64,000 nt of DNA from UBA1206 sp045600105 (GTDB taxonomy: Bacteria; Bacillota; Clostridia; Oscillospirales; CAG-382), in assembly GCA_045600105.1 (NCBI GenBank), contig JAZRXG010000041.1, forward strand, positions 1 to 64,000, written 5' to 3'. Shown here piece after piece: positions 1 through 6,667 of this stretch. The stretch's first letter is position 1, and each line of letters opens with the position of its first letter. The notes under the pieces are model-generated. The model ran no database searches. It saw nothing but the letters and a program-made list of their open reading frames with translations, and was not told where the DNA came from. The translations under genes were made by a program, and so were the position numbers.

Positions 1-68
1 TTTTTCTTGACTTTGTGTCATAATATGCATTGGTATTTATATTGTTTTTCACAACTCAATTATACCAG

Positions 69-116
69 AAAACAGAGCCTTTGTCACTACCTTTTGTAGT
101 AACTTGGCTCTGTTTT
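69..116. terminator. Bidirectional intrinsic terminator-like hairpin in the left host flank
   Basis: An 11-bp perfect stem (69-79 with 106-116) is capped by an inner 5-bp stem (86-90 with 96-100). It is bordered by A on the left and T on the right, so it could stop transcription from either side. No gene lies in 1-203 within the window, so the gene it serves is probably to the left. Confidence 0.7.
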
Positions 117-160
117 TCTTCGGGACTTTTGCTACAGCCCCGCGATTTTTTTATAAAACC

Positions 161-192
161 GAAGGCAGGGGAACAGAAAATCCCCTGCCTTC
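161..192. terminator. 12-bp perfect inverted repeat next to the left element boundary
   Basis: Positions 161-172 pair perfectly with 181-192 around an 8-nt A-rich loop. The + side has only a weak T tract. On the minus strand a T-rich stretch follows a few bases later. It ends 12 bp before the left 18-bp repeat of the mobile element, so the element probably sits just behind a host terminator. Confidence 0.55.
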
Positions 193-203
193 TCTATTTA
201 CAC

Positions 204-221
204 CTAATTAGATAAAATACA
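204..221 (+). repeat. Left 18-bp direct repeat, candidate attL core
   Basis: The sequence ctaattagataaaataca is identical to 2840-2857. Identity stops on both sides (203 versus 2839 and 222 versus 2858). This fits the strand-exchange core of a tyrosine recombinase left at both ends after integration. Confidence 0.75.
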
Positions 222-470
222 CAGGCGTTTTCTTCAATTGCGCGGACGGAACGAAAGTGAGGGCGCGAAGGGATCGCGGCCCGCGGCGAGGCTGCAGCCG
301 AGCACATCCGCGTGACGCGATCACGAGACGATCGCCCGAACGCGTTCTGAGAAGGTGATGCCAGAGAGGGGAGAGCAGGGAGCAGCGAGGCGACGAGACG
401 CGGGAGCGCGAAGGTCGCCGAGCGGCCACCCCAGACAAAAAGCGCGTTCCTCTTTGGGAGCGCAGCGACC

Positions 471-608
471 GCCGCAACTGAATAAAACGCAAGTTATGCA
501 CGGCACCAAAAAAACATCCCACGCGTTTTTTTGTGCCGCTTGCAATTGACGGCTCTGCCGTCAACTGTGCATAACCCTGCGTTTTATTGCGCAGCGGACA
601 ATTGCGGC
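471..608. repeat. Cloverleaf-like inverted-repeat structure, candidate replication origin
   Basis: An outer stem is formed by 481-490 with 579-588 (10 bp) and 494-501 with 567-574 (8 bp), separated by a small internal loop. It can extend outward through 471-477 with 602-608. Two hairpins sit inside. The first is 501-538: CGGCAC/GTGCCG, then A7C/GT7, with one bulged C; its first base is shared with the outer stem. The second is 546-564: an 8-bp perfect stem with a TCT loop. Three nested inverted repeats in 140 bp are hard to explain by chance. In single-stranded form this would fold as a three-way junction, as expected for a rolling-circle origin or a folded recombination site. Confidence 0.7.
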
Positions 609-652
609 ATTCAAAGAGAAGCGCTTTTTGACCCCCGGACGCTTGCCAAAGC

Positions 653-689
653 AAAAAAAGGTCGGTACATTGCTGTACCGACTTTTTTT
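653..689. terminator. Hairpin flanked by A7/T7, terminator-like in both directions
   Basis: A 9-bp perfect stem (661-669 with 674-682, loop TTGC) is continued by A7 at 653-659 facing T7 at 683-689, with G660 bulged. This is a classic bidirectional intrinsic terminator shape. Inside the element it may insulate the upstream structure from rep transcription, or be part of the origin. A second small hairpin (697-710, again a TTGC loop) follows. Confidence 0.6.
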
Positions 690-823
690 GAGCCTCGGAC
701 CTTGCGGTCCTCGTTCCCCTGCAATGAGCAGTGTATCACACTCACCGAGGTTTGTCAAGTCCTAAATTGAAAAACGTTCTCCTGCGCTCCCCCCACGGGG
801 GGGACGGGAAGGGGGCTCTCCTC

Positions 824-841
824 CGCCTGAGCGCAGCGAAG
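824..841 (+). repeat. 18-bp direct repeat copy 1 inside the element
   Basis: cgcctgagcgcagcgaag is repeated exactly at 1153-1170. Both copies are followed within about 30 bp by a GACGCACAA word. Shorter relatives (GCGCAGCGA, GGAGCGAACG) recur between them. These could be iterons for Rep or products of slippage. Confidence 0.6.
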
Positions 842-1152
842 CACCCCGTGAGAGTACCGGCGACGCACAAAGCAGCCGGGGGCGCCCACGCGGGCCGAGG
901 AGCGGAGCGCGTTCCGAGCCCGAAGGGCGAGAGCGCGGAGCGACGAGAGCGCCGGGCGCCCCCGGCGGGCCTTCCCGCAAACCCGAGGCAAGCGGCGGCG
1001 ACGCCGAAGTGAAGCGGTGGCGGCTTGCCGACCACCGCGAACGAAGGCGGCGCAAGTGAGCGGAGCGAACGTGAGCGCGGATGCGCGAGCACGCCGCGAA
1101 GCCGAGGTTCCCCCCCGAGCCTGCGAGGAGGGGGCGGAGGGGGCAAGCCCCT

Positions 1153-1170
1153 CGCCTGAGCGCAGCGAAG
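1153..1170 (+). repeat. 18-bp direct repeat copy 2 inside the element
   Basis: Exact copy of 824-841, ending 72 bp before the rep start codon. Its place just upstream of rep would suit an iteron or operator. This is inference. Confidence 0.55.
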
Positions 1171-1242
1171 GTCTCTCGTGACGCACAAGCTTCAATTACT
1201 TGATTTACCTCACATTATTCCATCAAAAGGAGGTTGGCAAAG

Positions 1243-2088
1243 ATGCCACAAACCCCTGCAAACACTAAGCAAACGGCTTTTTACAACACGCGCGTCAAGG
1301 TCGATTGCTTCGGAAACATCACCGAAGTCCTGGTCTTCCCCTGGAAGACGTTCAATCCCGAACAGTTTGAAGTGGCAAAGACCGCAAACGAACAAATGTT
1401 CGATTGTGTGGATAACTATGTGGATAATCCCGAAAATCCCCAAAATGGGGAAGTTTCCATTCGTTCCGCAAACAGAGCGAGAGGACGCATTCGCGATCTG
1501 ATCTATGCAAACGCCGATCTTGATCACTTTGTCACCCTGACGCTGAACAAAGAGAAGGTCGACCGCTATGATTACGCCCAGGTAATAGGGAAGTACAATA
1601 CGATGCTGTCAAACCTCGTTCAGCGGAAGGGGCTGAAATACGTGCTCGTGCCGGAGCTGCACAAGGACGGTGCGATACATTTTCACGGCTTCATCAACGA
1701 CGCCCTGGAGCTCACGAACAGCCGGCACAAAAACAAAGCCGGTCAAACCGTCTGGAACGTCGCCGACTATGGGCTCGGATATTCGACAGCCGTGAAGGTA
1801 AACGAGAACCGTCAGGCTTGCGCCAATTACGTGCTGAAGTACATCACCAAGCAGCTTGTCACGGGGATGATCGGCGGAAGGTACTATCTGCACGGCGGAC
1901 GGCTTGAAGAGCCTCACGCGTTCTTTTGCGACGTACAGTACGAAAGTATTGACATCCCGCCCACGGTGCTTGACAACATAAAATTCAAGCTGTGGACGCC
2001 TGAGCGTGCGTACGCGAGCGAGGATTGCAAATTCAGAGTTGACAGTTTGTACTGTCAACTTGACCGCGATCACACCTATGAAAAGTGA
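1243..2088 (+). CDS. HUH-family rolling-circle replication initiator protein (Rep)
   Basis: A 281-residue protein. Seen: a motif-I-like HFVTLTLN (about 95-102), the metal-binding HUH motif in GAIHFHGF (His146, His148, with Glu138/His140 upstream), and a motif-III-like segment NYVLKYITK (Tyr196 or Tyr200, Lys199/Lys203). This order is that of HUH endonucleases of the small-plasmid, Microviridae and inovirus Rep type, which nick one strand at the origin and stay linked through tyrosine. I chose ATG 1243 because AAAAGGAGG at 1226-1233 sits 9 nt upstream; an in-frame TTG at 1234 touches the ribosome site. The 3' end overlaps the integrase start by 11 bp, implying coupled translation. No helicase or relaxase domain is present. 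Family assignment is firm; the closest subfamily is not known to me. Confidence 0.85.
   Translation: MPQTPANTKQTAFYNTRVKVDCFGNITEVLVFPWKTFNPEQFEVAKTANEQMFDCVDNYVDNPENPQNGEVSIRSANRARGRIRDLIYANADLDHFVTLTLNKEKVDRYDYAQVIGKYNTMLSNLVQRKGLKYVLVPELHKDGAIHFHGFINDALELTNSRHKNKAGQTVWNVADYGLGYSTAVKVNENRQACANYVLKYITKQLVTGMIGGRYYLHGGRLEEPHAFFCDVQYESIDIPPTVLDNIKFKLWTPERAYASEDCKFRVDSLYCQLDRDHTYEK
2038..2059 (+). promoter_or_regulatory. Perfect 9-bp hairpin at the rep-int junction
   Basis: GTTGACAGT (2038-2046) and ACTGTCAAC (2051-2059) flank a TTGT loop inside the last codons of rep. It ends 18 bp before the integrase ATG. In mRNA it could hide or attenuate the int start; in DNA it could be a recombinase or repressor site. 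int has no good Shine-Dalgarno, which favours coupling to rep translation melting this stem. Confidence 0.5.
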
Positions 2089-2689
2089 ATGGTTAAGTCC
2101 CGCGGCCTTCGAGCGCCTTTTCGACTTCATGCAGTACGAGAATATCGTCGCGATGAGGGTAAGCCTCGAAACGGGGCTTCGTATCGGCGACGTGCTCGAG
2201 CTCAGACGCCGCGACATCATCGGCTGTAAAATACGTTATAAAGCGCAGAAAACGGGCAAAGAAGGCGTCAAAACCATCTCAAAAGAGCTCAAACGGCGTC
2301 TTGACGCGATTATGCCGCATTCTGACGACGAGTACATTTTCCGCGGCAGACGGGGCGGACACCGAACACGGCAAGCCGTGTGGCAGGACATCCGGAAAGC
2401 CTGCCGCAAGGCAGGCCTTGACGTGCACGTGAGCCCGCATTCCGCGCGCAAGGCGTACGCCGTGCGCATCCGCGACGAGCAGGGGCTCGAAGCCGCGCAG
2501 CGTGAGCTGCAGCACGACAAGCTCAGCACAACGATGTTGTACGCGTTCAGTGATCTGGCAATAAAAAAAGACTGCGCCGAAGCACCGAATTGGGACAGAG
2601 TCGCCGAGCTCATCGCTGACCGCGTTATTGAGAAGCTGAAAAAGTTCTTGACAAGCGAAGAAATGAGGTGTACAATGACAGAACCGTGA
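2078..2689 (+). CDS. Minimal tyrosine recombinase / integrase (catalytic domain only)
   Basis: From ATG 2078 the protein has 203 residues, against about 300-400 for typical integrases. The whole length is a catalytic domain: Arg35 (TGLRIGD), Lys58 in the beta-hairpin, His121-x-x-Arg124 (PHSARKAY), His146 (LQHDKLST) and nucleophile Tyr155 (TTMLYAF). All six catalytic positions are present, so it should be active. It lacks the N-terminal core-binding SAM-like domain and the arm-binding domain. An upstream in-frame GTG (2006) would add 24 residues that duplicate rep coding sequence in another frame, so I reject it. The gene overlaps rep by 11 bp and lies 150 bp from the right 18-bp repeat. It probably integrates and excises the element. 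Confidence 0.85.
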   Translation: MKSEWLSPAAFERLFDFMQYENIVAMRVSLETGLRIGDVLELRRRDIIGCKIRYKAQKTGKEGVKTISKELKRRLDAIMPHSDDEYIFRGRRGGHRTRQAVWQDIRKACRKAGLDVHVSPHSARKAYAVRIRDEQGLEAAQRELQHDKLSTTMLYAFSDLAIKKDCAEAPNWDRVAELIADRVIEKLKKFLTSEEMRCTMTEP

Positions 2690-2780
2690 GCCCATCGCTT
2701 ACCGAGCCGACCTGCACGATGGGCGAACGGTTATGACATATGCCTCAGCTGACAACGCAGCAGCGCAACTGGAGAAAACA

Positions 2781-2857
2781 TGTATTTTATCAGGCGCCAC
2801 AGACGGGGAACGGATGGGCGCCGTTAATTAGCCGTAAGGCTAATTAGATAAAATACA
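2781..2857. repeat. Right end: inverted 11-mers, hairpin and 18-bp attR core
   Basis: The core ctaattagataaaataca lies at 2840-2857. Its last 11 bases (2847-2857) are present inverted at 2781-2791. Between them are two GGCGCC palindromes (2793-2798, 2817-2822) and a 9-bp perfect stem with a GTAA loop (2825-2833 with 2838-2846) that runs into the core. Paired inverted sites around a core are what two recombinase protomers would bind. In the excised circle these arms would lie to the left of the joined core. Confidence 0.65.
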
Positions 2858-2904
2858 AATTTTCACTAAATAAGGGTAGTGGTAAACGAAAAAAATAACA
2901 TGTT

Positions 2905-3609
2905 TTACTCAATTATCGGCAAAATGCCGCCGTAATCGTACAATTGGCTGTTTCCGAGCGAAATGCAGTCCACGCCGTGATTTGCGCAGAAACTTTTTAT
3001 ATCCGCGCAGCTTTTGTACGTTTCGAGCTTTCCGGTAAATACGAGCTCGTTTTTTGAAATCTTTCCGGCGCAGCCTCCGATAAATCCGCAGCTGAAACCG
3101 TTCAGCAAAATTCCTTCGTTGCTTACTTTCAGTACGTCACAGCCGAGAGTTTTCAAAACTTTCGCTATACCGTCGTCCGACGTTATATATGCCGATCCAT
3201 CCACAAAAACCGTGGAACATTTTACGTAGCCCTGGTTCACACGGATCGTTTTATATTTGTCCTCAAGAAAGCTCACGTCGGCTTTTTTGCCGCATATCAG
3301 CGTATCTTTTACAAACATCATATTAAAGGCACAGTCCGCGGGATACACGTTTCCGAGCTTCAGTTTTATTGTTTTCTGACCGTCAAAACCGTCGTAACCG
3401 TCTTCACAATACCATATATTATCGGGCGTATTAAGCGTCAGAATGTCCGGATGATATCTGAGCTCGCTTTCAATTCCACCGGACGGATTCATTTTAACCC
3501 CGAAAACGCCTTGATTTTCAAGGCTTTTTTCGATTTCACGTGAAATAATATATGAAATATGAGCTTTTTTGACTCTGATTTCCGGCAAATTCGGTTTTAT
3601 TTTCTCCAT
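2905..3609 (-). CDS. DUF6873-type protein, probable GME-fold (amidinotransferase-like)
   Basis: A 234-residue soluble protein without signal or membrane segments. The even spacing of hydrophobic strands and short Gly/Cys motifs (CGFIGGCAGK near 174-183, CISLGNSQLYDYGG near the end) resemble the clostridial family annotated as DUF6873 with a guanidino-modifying-enzyme (GME) fold. I recall this family rather than having searched it. A catalytic Cys/His pair of true amidinotransferases is not obvious to me, so no reaction is assigned. It is the first host gene right of the element, 47 bp from attR. No clear ribosome site precedes the ATG. Confidence 0.5.
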   Translation of the reverse strand: MEKIKPNLPEIRVKKAHISYIISREIEKSLENQGVFGVKMNPSGGIESELRYHPDILTLNTPDNIWYCEDGYDGFDGQKTIKLKLGNVYPADCAFNMMFVKDTLICGKKADVSFLEDKYKTIRVNQGYVKCSTVFVDGSAYITSDDGIAKVLKTLGCDVLKVSNEGILLNGFSCGFIGGCAGKISKNELVFTGKLETYKSCADIKSFCANHGVDCISLGNSQLYDYGGILPIIE

Positions 3610-3672
3610 AATTGTGAATGAAATATGAATATTCGGTGCACATTATTAACAAAATCAAAAAGAGGGATCGAT

Positions 3673-3864
3673 TTGTTTATAAGATGCACCGAAAAATGTA
3701 TTTATCAGGCCGACGGCGAATGTATCAAAGAAAACTGTTACGTTGATTATAACAACACGCCGACGGGTGATGCGGAGTGTTTATACGGTATTAAGAAAAA
3801 ATCTTCAAAAGTTCAAACACCGAGCGGACGTAAGTCAGTTCGATATCCATATACTTCCTTTTGA
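3673..3864 (+). CDS. Small cysteine-rich protein
   Basis: A 63-residue protein from TTG 3673, which has AGAGGGA at 3661-3667 upstream; an ATG at 3625 in frame has no good ribosome site. The pattern Cys-x3-Cys-x7-Cys-x4-Cys, with a further Cys 14 residues later, resembles short clostridial Cys-rich proteins, some of which carry misleading dehydratase names in databases. It may bind a metal. Its last 25 codons lie antisense to the end of radA (overlap 3791-3864), so the tail is constrained by radA and may not matter. No membrane segment. Confidence is moderate because it is short and overlapping. Confidence 0.45.
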   Translation: MFIRCTEKCIYQADGECIKENCYVDYNNTPTGDAECLYGIKKKSSKVQTPSGRKSVRYPYTSF

Positions 3865-5158
3865 GCTTTGAAGCGGCCTGATACGGCAGGATTATCTTTT
3901 TGAATCCGAGCCTGCGCGCTTCATTGACTCTGACGTCGGCGGAATTCACGTTGCGGCATTCACCGGCAAGTCCGACCTCGCCGAACGCAATGACGTCCAT
4001 CGGGACCTCAACGTCCTTAAGCGAGGATATAAGAGCGAGGGCTATCGCAAGATCGCAGGACGGTTCTTTTATATCAAGCCCGCCCGCCACGTTCACGTAA
4101 ACGTCGTCGACACCGTAATGAAGTCCGAGCCTTTTTTCGAGAACGGCAAGAATGAGATTGATGCGGTTATAATCGACACCGGTGGTCAGTCTGCGCGGAG
4201 CAGGAAAAACGGTGGGCGTCACGAGAGCCTGCACTTCGGCAATTATCGGACGCGTACCTTCCATGACGCATACGGCGCAGCTTCCGGAAACGTGCTCGGG
4301 ACGCTGAGAAATAAGCATTTCCGAAGGGTTCGGTATTTCTTCAAGTCCTTCGTCGCCCATTTCGAAAACGCCTATCTCGTTGGTCGAACCGAAACGGTTT
4401 TTGACGCTGCGTATGATCCTGTACGAATGCCGTCTGTCGCCTTCGAAATAAAGCACCGCGTCGACCATGTGTTCAAGCACCTTCGGACCGGCGATGCCGC
4501 CGTCCTTGTTGACGTGGCCGACCATTATCGTCGGGATATCGCCTTTTTTGGCGGCGTCTATAAACGCGAGCGCGGTCGCTTTTACCTGCGTCACACTTCC
4601 GGGCGCGGGATTGAGCTCTTCGTCATATATCGTCTGTATCGAATCGACGAATACGATATCGGGTGAATTCCCTTCTATTTCGGGTATTATGGTTCCTATC
4701 TCGGTCTCGGCGAGAACGAGCAGATTATCGCTGTTTACGCCTACGCGTTCAGCGCGGAGCTTGAGCTGCGACGGAGATTCTTCGCCGCTGACGTAAAGCA
4801 CACGGTACGACTTGCACAGATCGGCGCAGATCTGCAAAAGCAGCGTCGACTTCCCTATGCCGGGCTCGCCCGCGAGAAGCACCACGGAGCCTTTTACGAG
4901 CCCTCCGCCGAGTACGCGGTCGAATTCATTCATACCGGTCAGATATCTTATGCTGTCCTGCTGGCGGATGTCGCCGAGCTTTACGACCTTCGACTGATCG
5001 GGCACAAAGCTTTTTTTCGCCTTCTTTGCGGAAGACGTCTTTTTTTCTTCTTCAGCTTCACATTCTTCTATCGTGTTCCATTCGCCGCAGTCGGGGCATT
5101 TGCCGAACCATTTGGCAAACACGCTTCCGCAGTTTGAACACACGTAATTAGTTTTCAT
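3791..5158 (-). CDS. radA: DNA repair protein RadA/Sms
   Basis: 455 residues, normal family length. N-terminal C4 zinc finger (Cys7, Cys10, Cys21, Cys24), RecA-like ATPase with Walker A GEPGIGKST (97-105), the RadA-specific KNRFG motif (about 255) and a C-terminal Lon-like peptidase-fold domain ending in the usual VRSVFELLKIFS-type tail. RadA is a hexameric motor that extends strand invasion during recombination and repair. The start follows a CGGAGGT ribosome site. It overlaps the end of the upstream cwlD-like gene by 11 bp, so the two are co-transcribed. Confidence 0.96.
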   Translation of the reverse strand: MKTNYVCSNCGSVFAKWFGKCPDCGEWNTIEECEAEEEKKTSSAKKAKKSFVPDQSKVVKLGDIRQQDSIRYLTGMNEFDRVLGGGLVKGSVVLLAGEPGIGKSTLLLQICADLCKSYRVLYVSGEESPSQLKLRAERVGVNSDNLLVLAETEIGTIIPEIEGNSPDIVFVDSIQTIYDEELNPAPGSVTQVKATALAFIDAAKKGDIPTIMVGHVNKDGGIAGPKVLEHMVDAVLYFEGDRRHSYRIIRSVKNRFGSTNEIGVFEMGDEGLEEIPNPSEMLISQRPEHVSGSCAVCVMEGTRPIIAEVQALVTPTVFPAPRRLTTGVDYNRINLILAVLEKRLGLHYGVDDVYVNVAGGLDIKEPSCDLAIALALISSLKDVEVPMDVIAFGEVGLAGECRNVNSADVRVNEARRLGFKKIILPYQAASKLKRKYMDIELTYVRSVFELLKIFS

Positions 5159-5909
5159 CCGTACCTCCGAGATATTGTTCGGAAGCGCAGTATATCAGAA
5201 AAGCAAGACGCTTCTGATACGCTTTGTCCGAAAGATTTTCGGCGTCGCCCGTGTTTGAGATAAATCCGCACTCAACGAGTACCGCCGGTAAAGACAGGTT
5301 TTCGAGAACGTAGATATTGTTTCCGCAAGGTTTTATGACGCGCTTGTTCGACGGATCGAGATTTTTTGCGTTTTGCTGTATCAATTCCGCGAGTATTCTG
5401 CTTTCTTCATTGTGCCGCGAATAGAACGTCTGAAGCCCTTTGCAGCTTTCAAGCGGAAATTTGTTCATGTGTATGCCGATATAAATACCGTTTTCGGCGT
5501 TTGACGCTATGTCACAGCGATTTTTGAGGTCGTAGAACTTCTTTCTGTTTTCCTCTCCCGCGTTATAAAGCAGAACATCCGTGCTTCGCGTCATCATAAC
5601 GTTCTGTCCGGTAAGGTCCAAAAATTCCGCGACGTAAGACGCGACGCTTAGATTCAGCGTCTTTTCGACGTATTCGCCCGATACCGCTCCCGGGTCTTCA
5701 CCGCCGTGCCCGGGGTCAATAACGAAAGTACGAACAAAAGTTTCATACTCGCTGACCGAGGCAATGACTTCCCTCGTTCTTGACGCGTCAGTCTGTTTGT
5801 ATCCCACGGACACGACGAACGACGCGACACAAAGAAAAACGAAAAACAAAACCACCGAAATAAAGAACAGTATAAGACAGACGCGCACGCCCTTGTTTTC
5901 ATCGATCAT
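5148..5909 (-). CDS. cwlD: N-acetylmuramoyl-L-alanine amidase, CwlD-type
   Basis: 253 residues: one N-terminal membrane segment (about 11-35), then an Amidase_3 zinc domain. Visible ligands and catalytic residues: His68 in IDPGHGGEDPG, Glu82, the His in YIGIHMN (about 151) and the Glu in VLVECGFISN (about 215). In spore-formers CwlD acts with PdaA to make the muramic-lactam of the cortex. Length, single anchor and lack of SH3 or repeat domains fit CwlD better than autolysins. GGAGA ribosome site before ATG. It heads an operon with radA. Confidence 0.85.
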   Translation of the reverse strand: MIDENKGVRVCLILFFISVVLFFVFLCVASFVVSVGYKQTDASRTREVIASVSEYETFVRTFVIDPGHGGEDPGAVSGEYVEKTLNLSVASYVAEFLDLTGQNVMMTRSTDVLLYNAGEENRKKFYDLKNRCDIASNAENGIYIGIHMNKFPLESCKGLQTFYSRHNEESRILAELIQQNAKNLDPSNKRVIKPCGNNIYVLENLSLPAVLVECGFISNTGDAENLSDKAYQKRLAFLIYCASEQYLGGTDEN

Positions 5910-5960
5910 ACAATATCTCCGAATATCGTTTTTTATATTGTATGATAAAGGACGGATCGG

Positions 5961-6539
5961 TTATTCCTTATTTATCTTGACGGAAAGCCCGAAGAACGAA
6001 CGGAGATATTTGTCGTGAGACGAAAGGTAGTAGCCGAGGAACGCAAAGAAGGTCGTGATAAGGATTCCCGCGGGAAACGCAATGATATTGATCGAATCCG
6101 GAAGGATGAAGAAAAGTCCGCTGTACATGGCGTGTATTATCACGTTCATTATAAGGCTCGTGACGGCGTATCCGTTGCCTACGTTGATGAAAAAGAAAAC
6201 GAAGGCAAACAAGGTTACCGCGATGGTGGGCGCATACGCGACCGCGGTTATTTTCAGAGCCTTGTATTTATCGTAAACCGCGTTCTGGTGATTGACCTTG
6301 ATATAATCTCTGGCGCCGAGCTGATAGAACAGATCGTATATCAAAAAGCAGAAAAGCCCTCCGCAGAACAAAAACGCGAAAAGTTCGGGCAATATGCCGA
6401 GAGACGGCTGATTTTCGGCGAGTACGCTGAGCGGCCACGTCACCATGACTCCGAGGAGCGATATGGCAAACTGGTTTACCCAGAATTTGCGCAACAGCGT
6501 CGAATTTGCAACGTATATGGATTTTATCTTATTGAACAT
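5961..6539 (-). CDS. Uncharacterised multi-pass membrane protein
   Basis: 192 residues from ATG 6539, preceded by GGAGTGTGAG. The longer reading to 6596 lacks a ribosome site. About five hydrophobic segments (roughly 20-40, 50-75, 100-125, 130-150, 155-178) with Lys/Arg loops. No recognised motif. It ends 51 bp before cwlD and has an unrelated membrane neighbour upstream (6668-7687), so it may be a stand-alone gene. Confidence 0.6.
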   Translation of the reverse strand: MFNKIKSIYVANSTLLRKFWVNQFAISLLGVMVTWPLSVLAENQPSLGILPELFAFLFCGGLFCFLIYDLFYQLGARDYIKVNHQNAVYDKYKALKITAVAYAPTIAVTLFAFVFFFINVGNGYAVTSLIMNVIIHAMYSGLFFILPDSINIIAFPAGILITTFFAFLGYYLSSHDKYLRSFFGLSVKINKE

Positions 6540-6631
6540 ATACTCACACTCCGTATGTTTTTGTTTTATTATACCGATATTTCGTCTGTTTGTCAATCGT
6601 TATAAGCATTGTTTACGAATATTCCATAATT

Positions 6632-6660
6632 AAAAAGCCGTGGCGCATAAGCGTCACGGC
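6632..6660 (-). terminator. Intrinsic terminator of the YesL-like gene
   Basis: A 10-bp stem (6637-6646 with 6651-6660, one G-T pair, ATAA loop) is followed on the minus strand by T5. It lies 7 bp after the stop of the 6668-7687 gene. Confidence 0.85.
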
Positions 6661-6667
6661 AGTCAGA

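Larger units (their letters stand above)
222..1242. other. Structured non-coding leader half of the element, no credible gene
   Basis: Open frames here on either strand give Arg/Ala/Pro-rich low-complexity translations without ribosome sites, so I call no gene. It holds the cloverleaf inverted repeat (471-608), a 9-bp stem flanked by A7/T7 (653-689), a small GG-CC hairpin (697-710) and a GC-rich stretch (about 775-1170) full of CG/GAG words with an 18-bp direct repeat. By analogy with small rolling-circle replicons this half would carry double- and single-strand origins. That role is inference. Confidence 0.6.
204..2857 (+). mobile_element. Minimal integrated Rep-Int element (2.6 kb)
   Basis: Seen: an 18-bp perfect direct repeat closes both ends. 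Inside are one HUH replication initiator (1243-2088) and one small tyrosine recombinase (2078-2689) that overlap by 11 bp. About 1 kb of non-coding DNA with long inverted repeats precedes them. There are no capsid, relaxase-accessory, toxin or resistance genes. The base composition, very rich in CG and purine words on the + strand, is unlike the flanking chromosome. Inferred: the element excises as a circle of about 2636 bp and replicates by rolling circle, like an integrative plasmid or a phage satellite. The integrase lies next to the right repeat, as is usual for integrated elements. No second copy is visible in this window. Confidence 0.8.

Noticed and set aside
208..1195. Several open frames of 60-148 codons on both strands in the left half of the mobile element
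   Set aside because: Their translations are Arg/Ala/Pro/Ser-rich low-complexity strings, they overlap each other in many frames, lack ribosome sites and cross strong inverted repeats. The GC-rich composition explains the missing stops.
1234..1242. TTG at 1234 as the rep start
   Set aside because: It directly touches the AAAAGGAGG ribosome site. ATG 1243 has the proper 9-nt spacing.
2006..2077. GTG at 2006 as the integrase start
   Set aside because: The extra 24 codons lie wholly inside rep in another frame, read as an unlikely RTRARIANSE-type sequence, and the catalytic domain is complete from ATG 2078.
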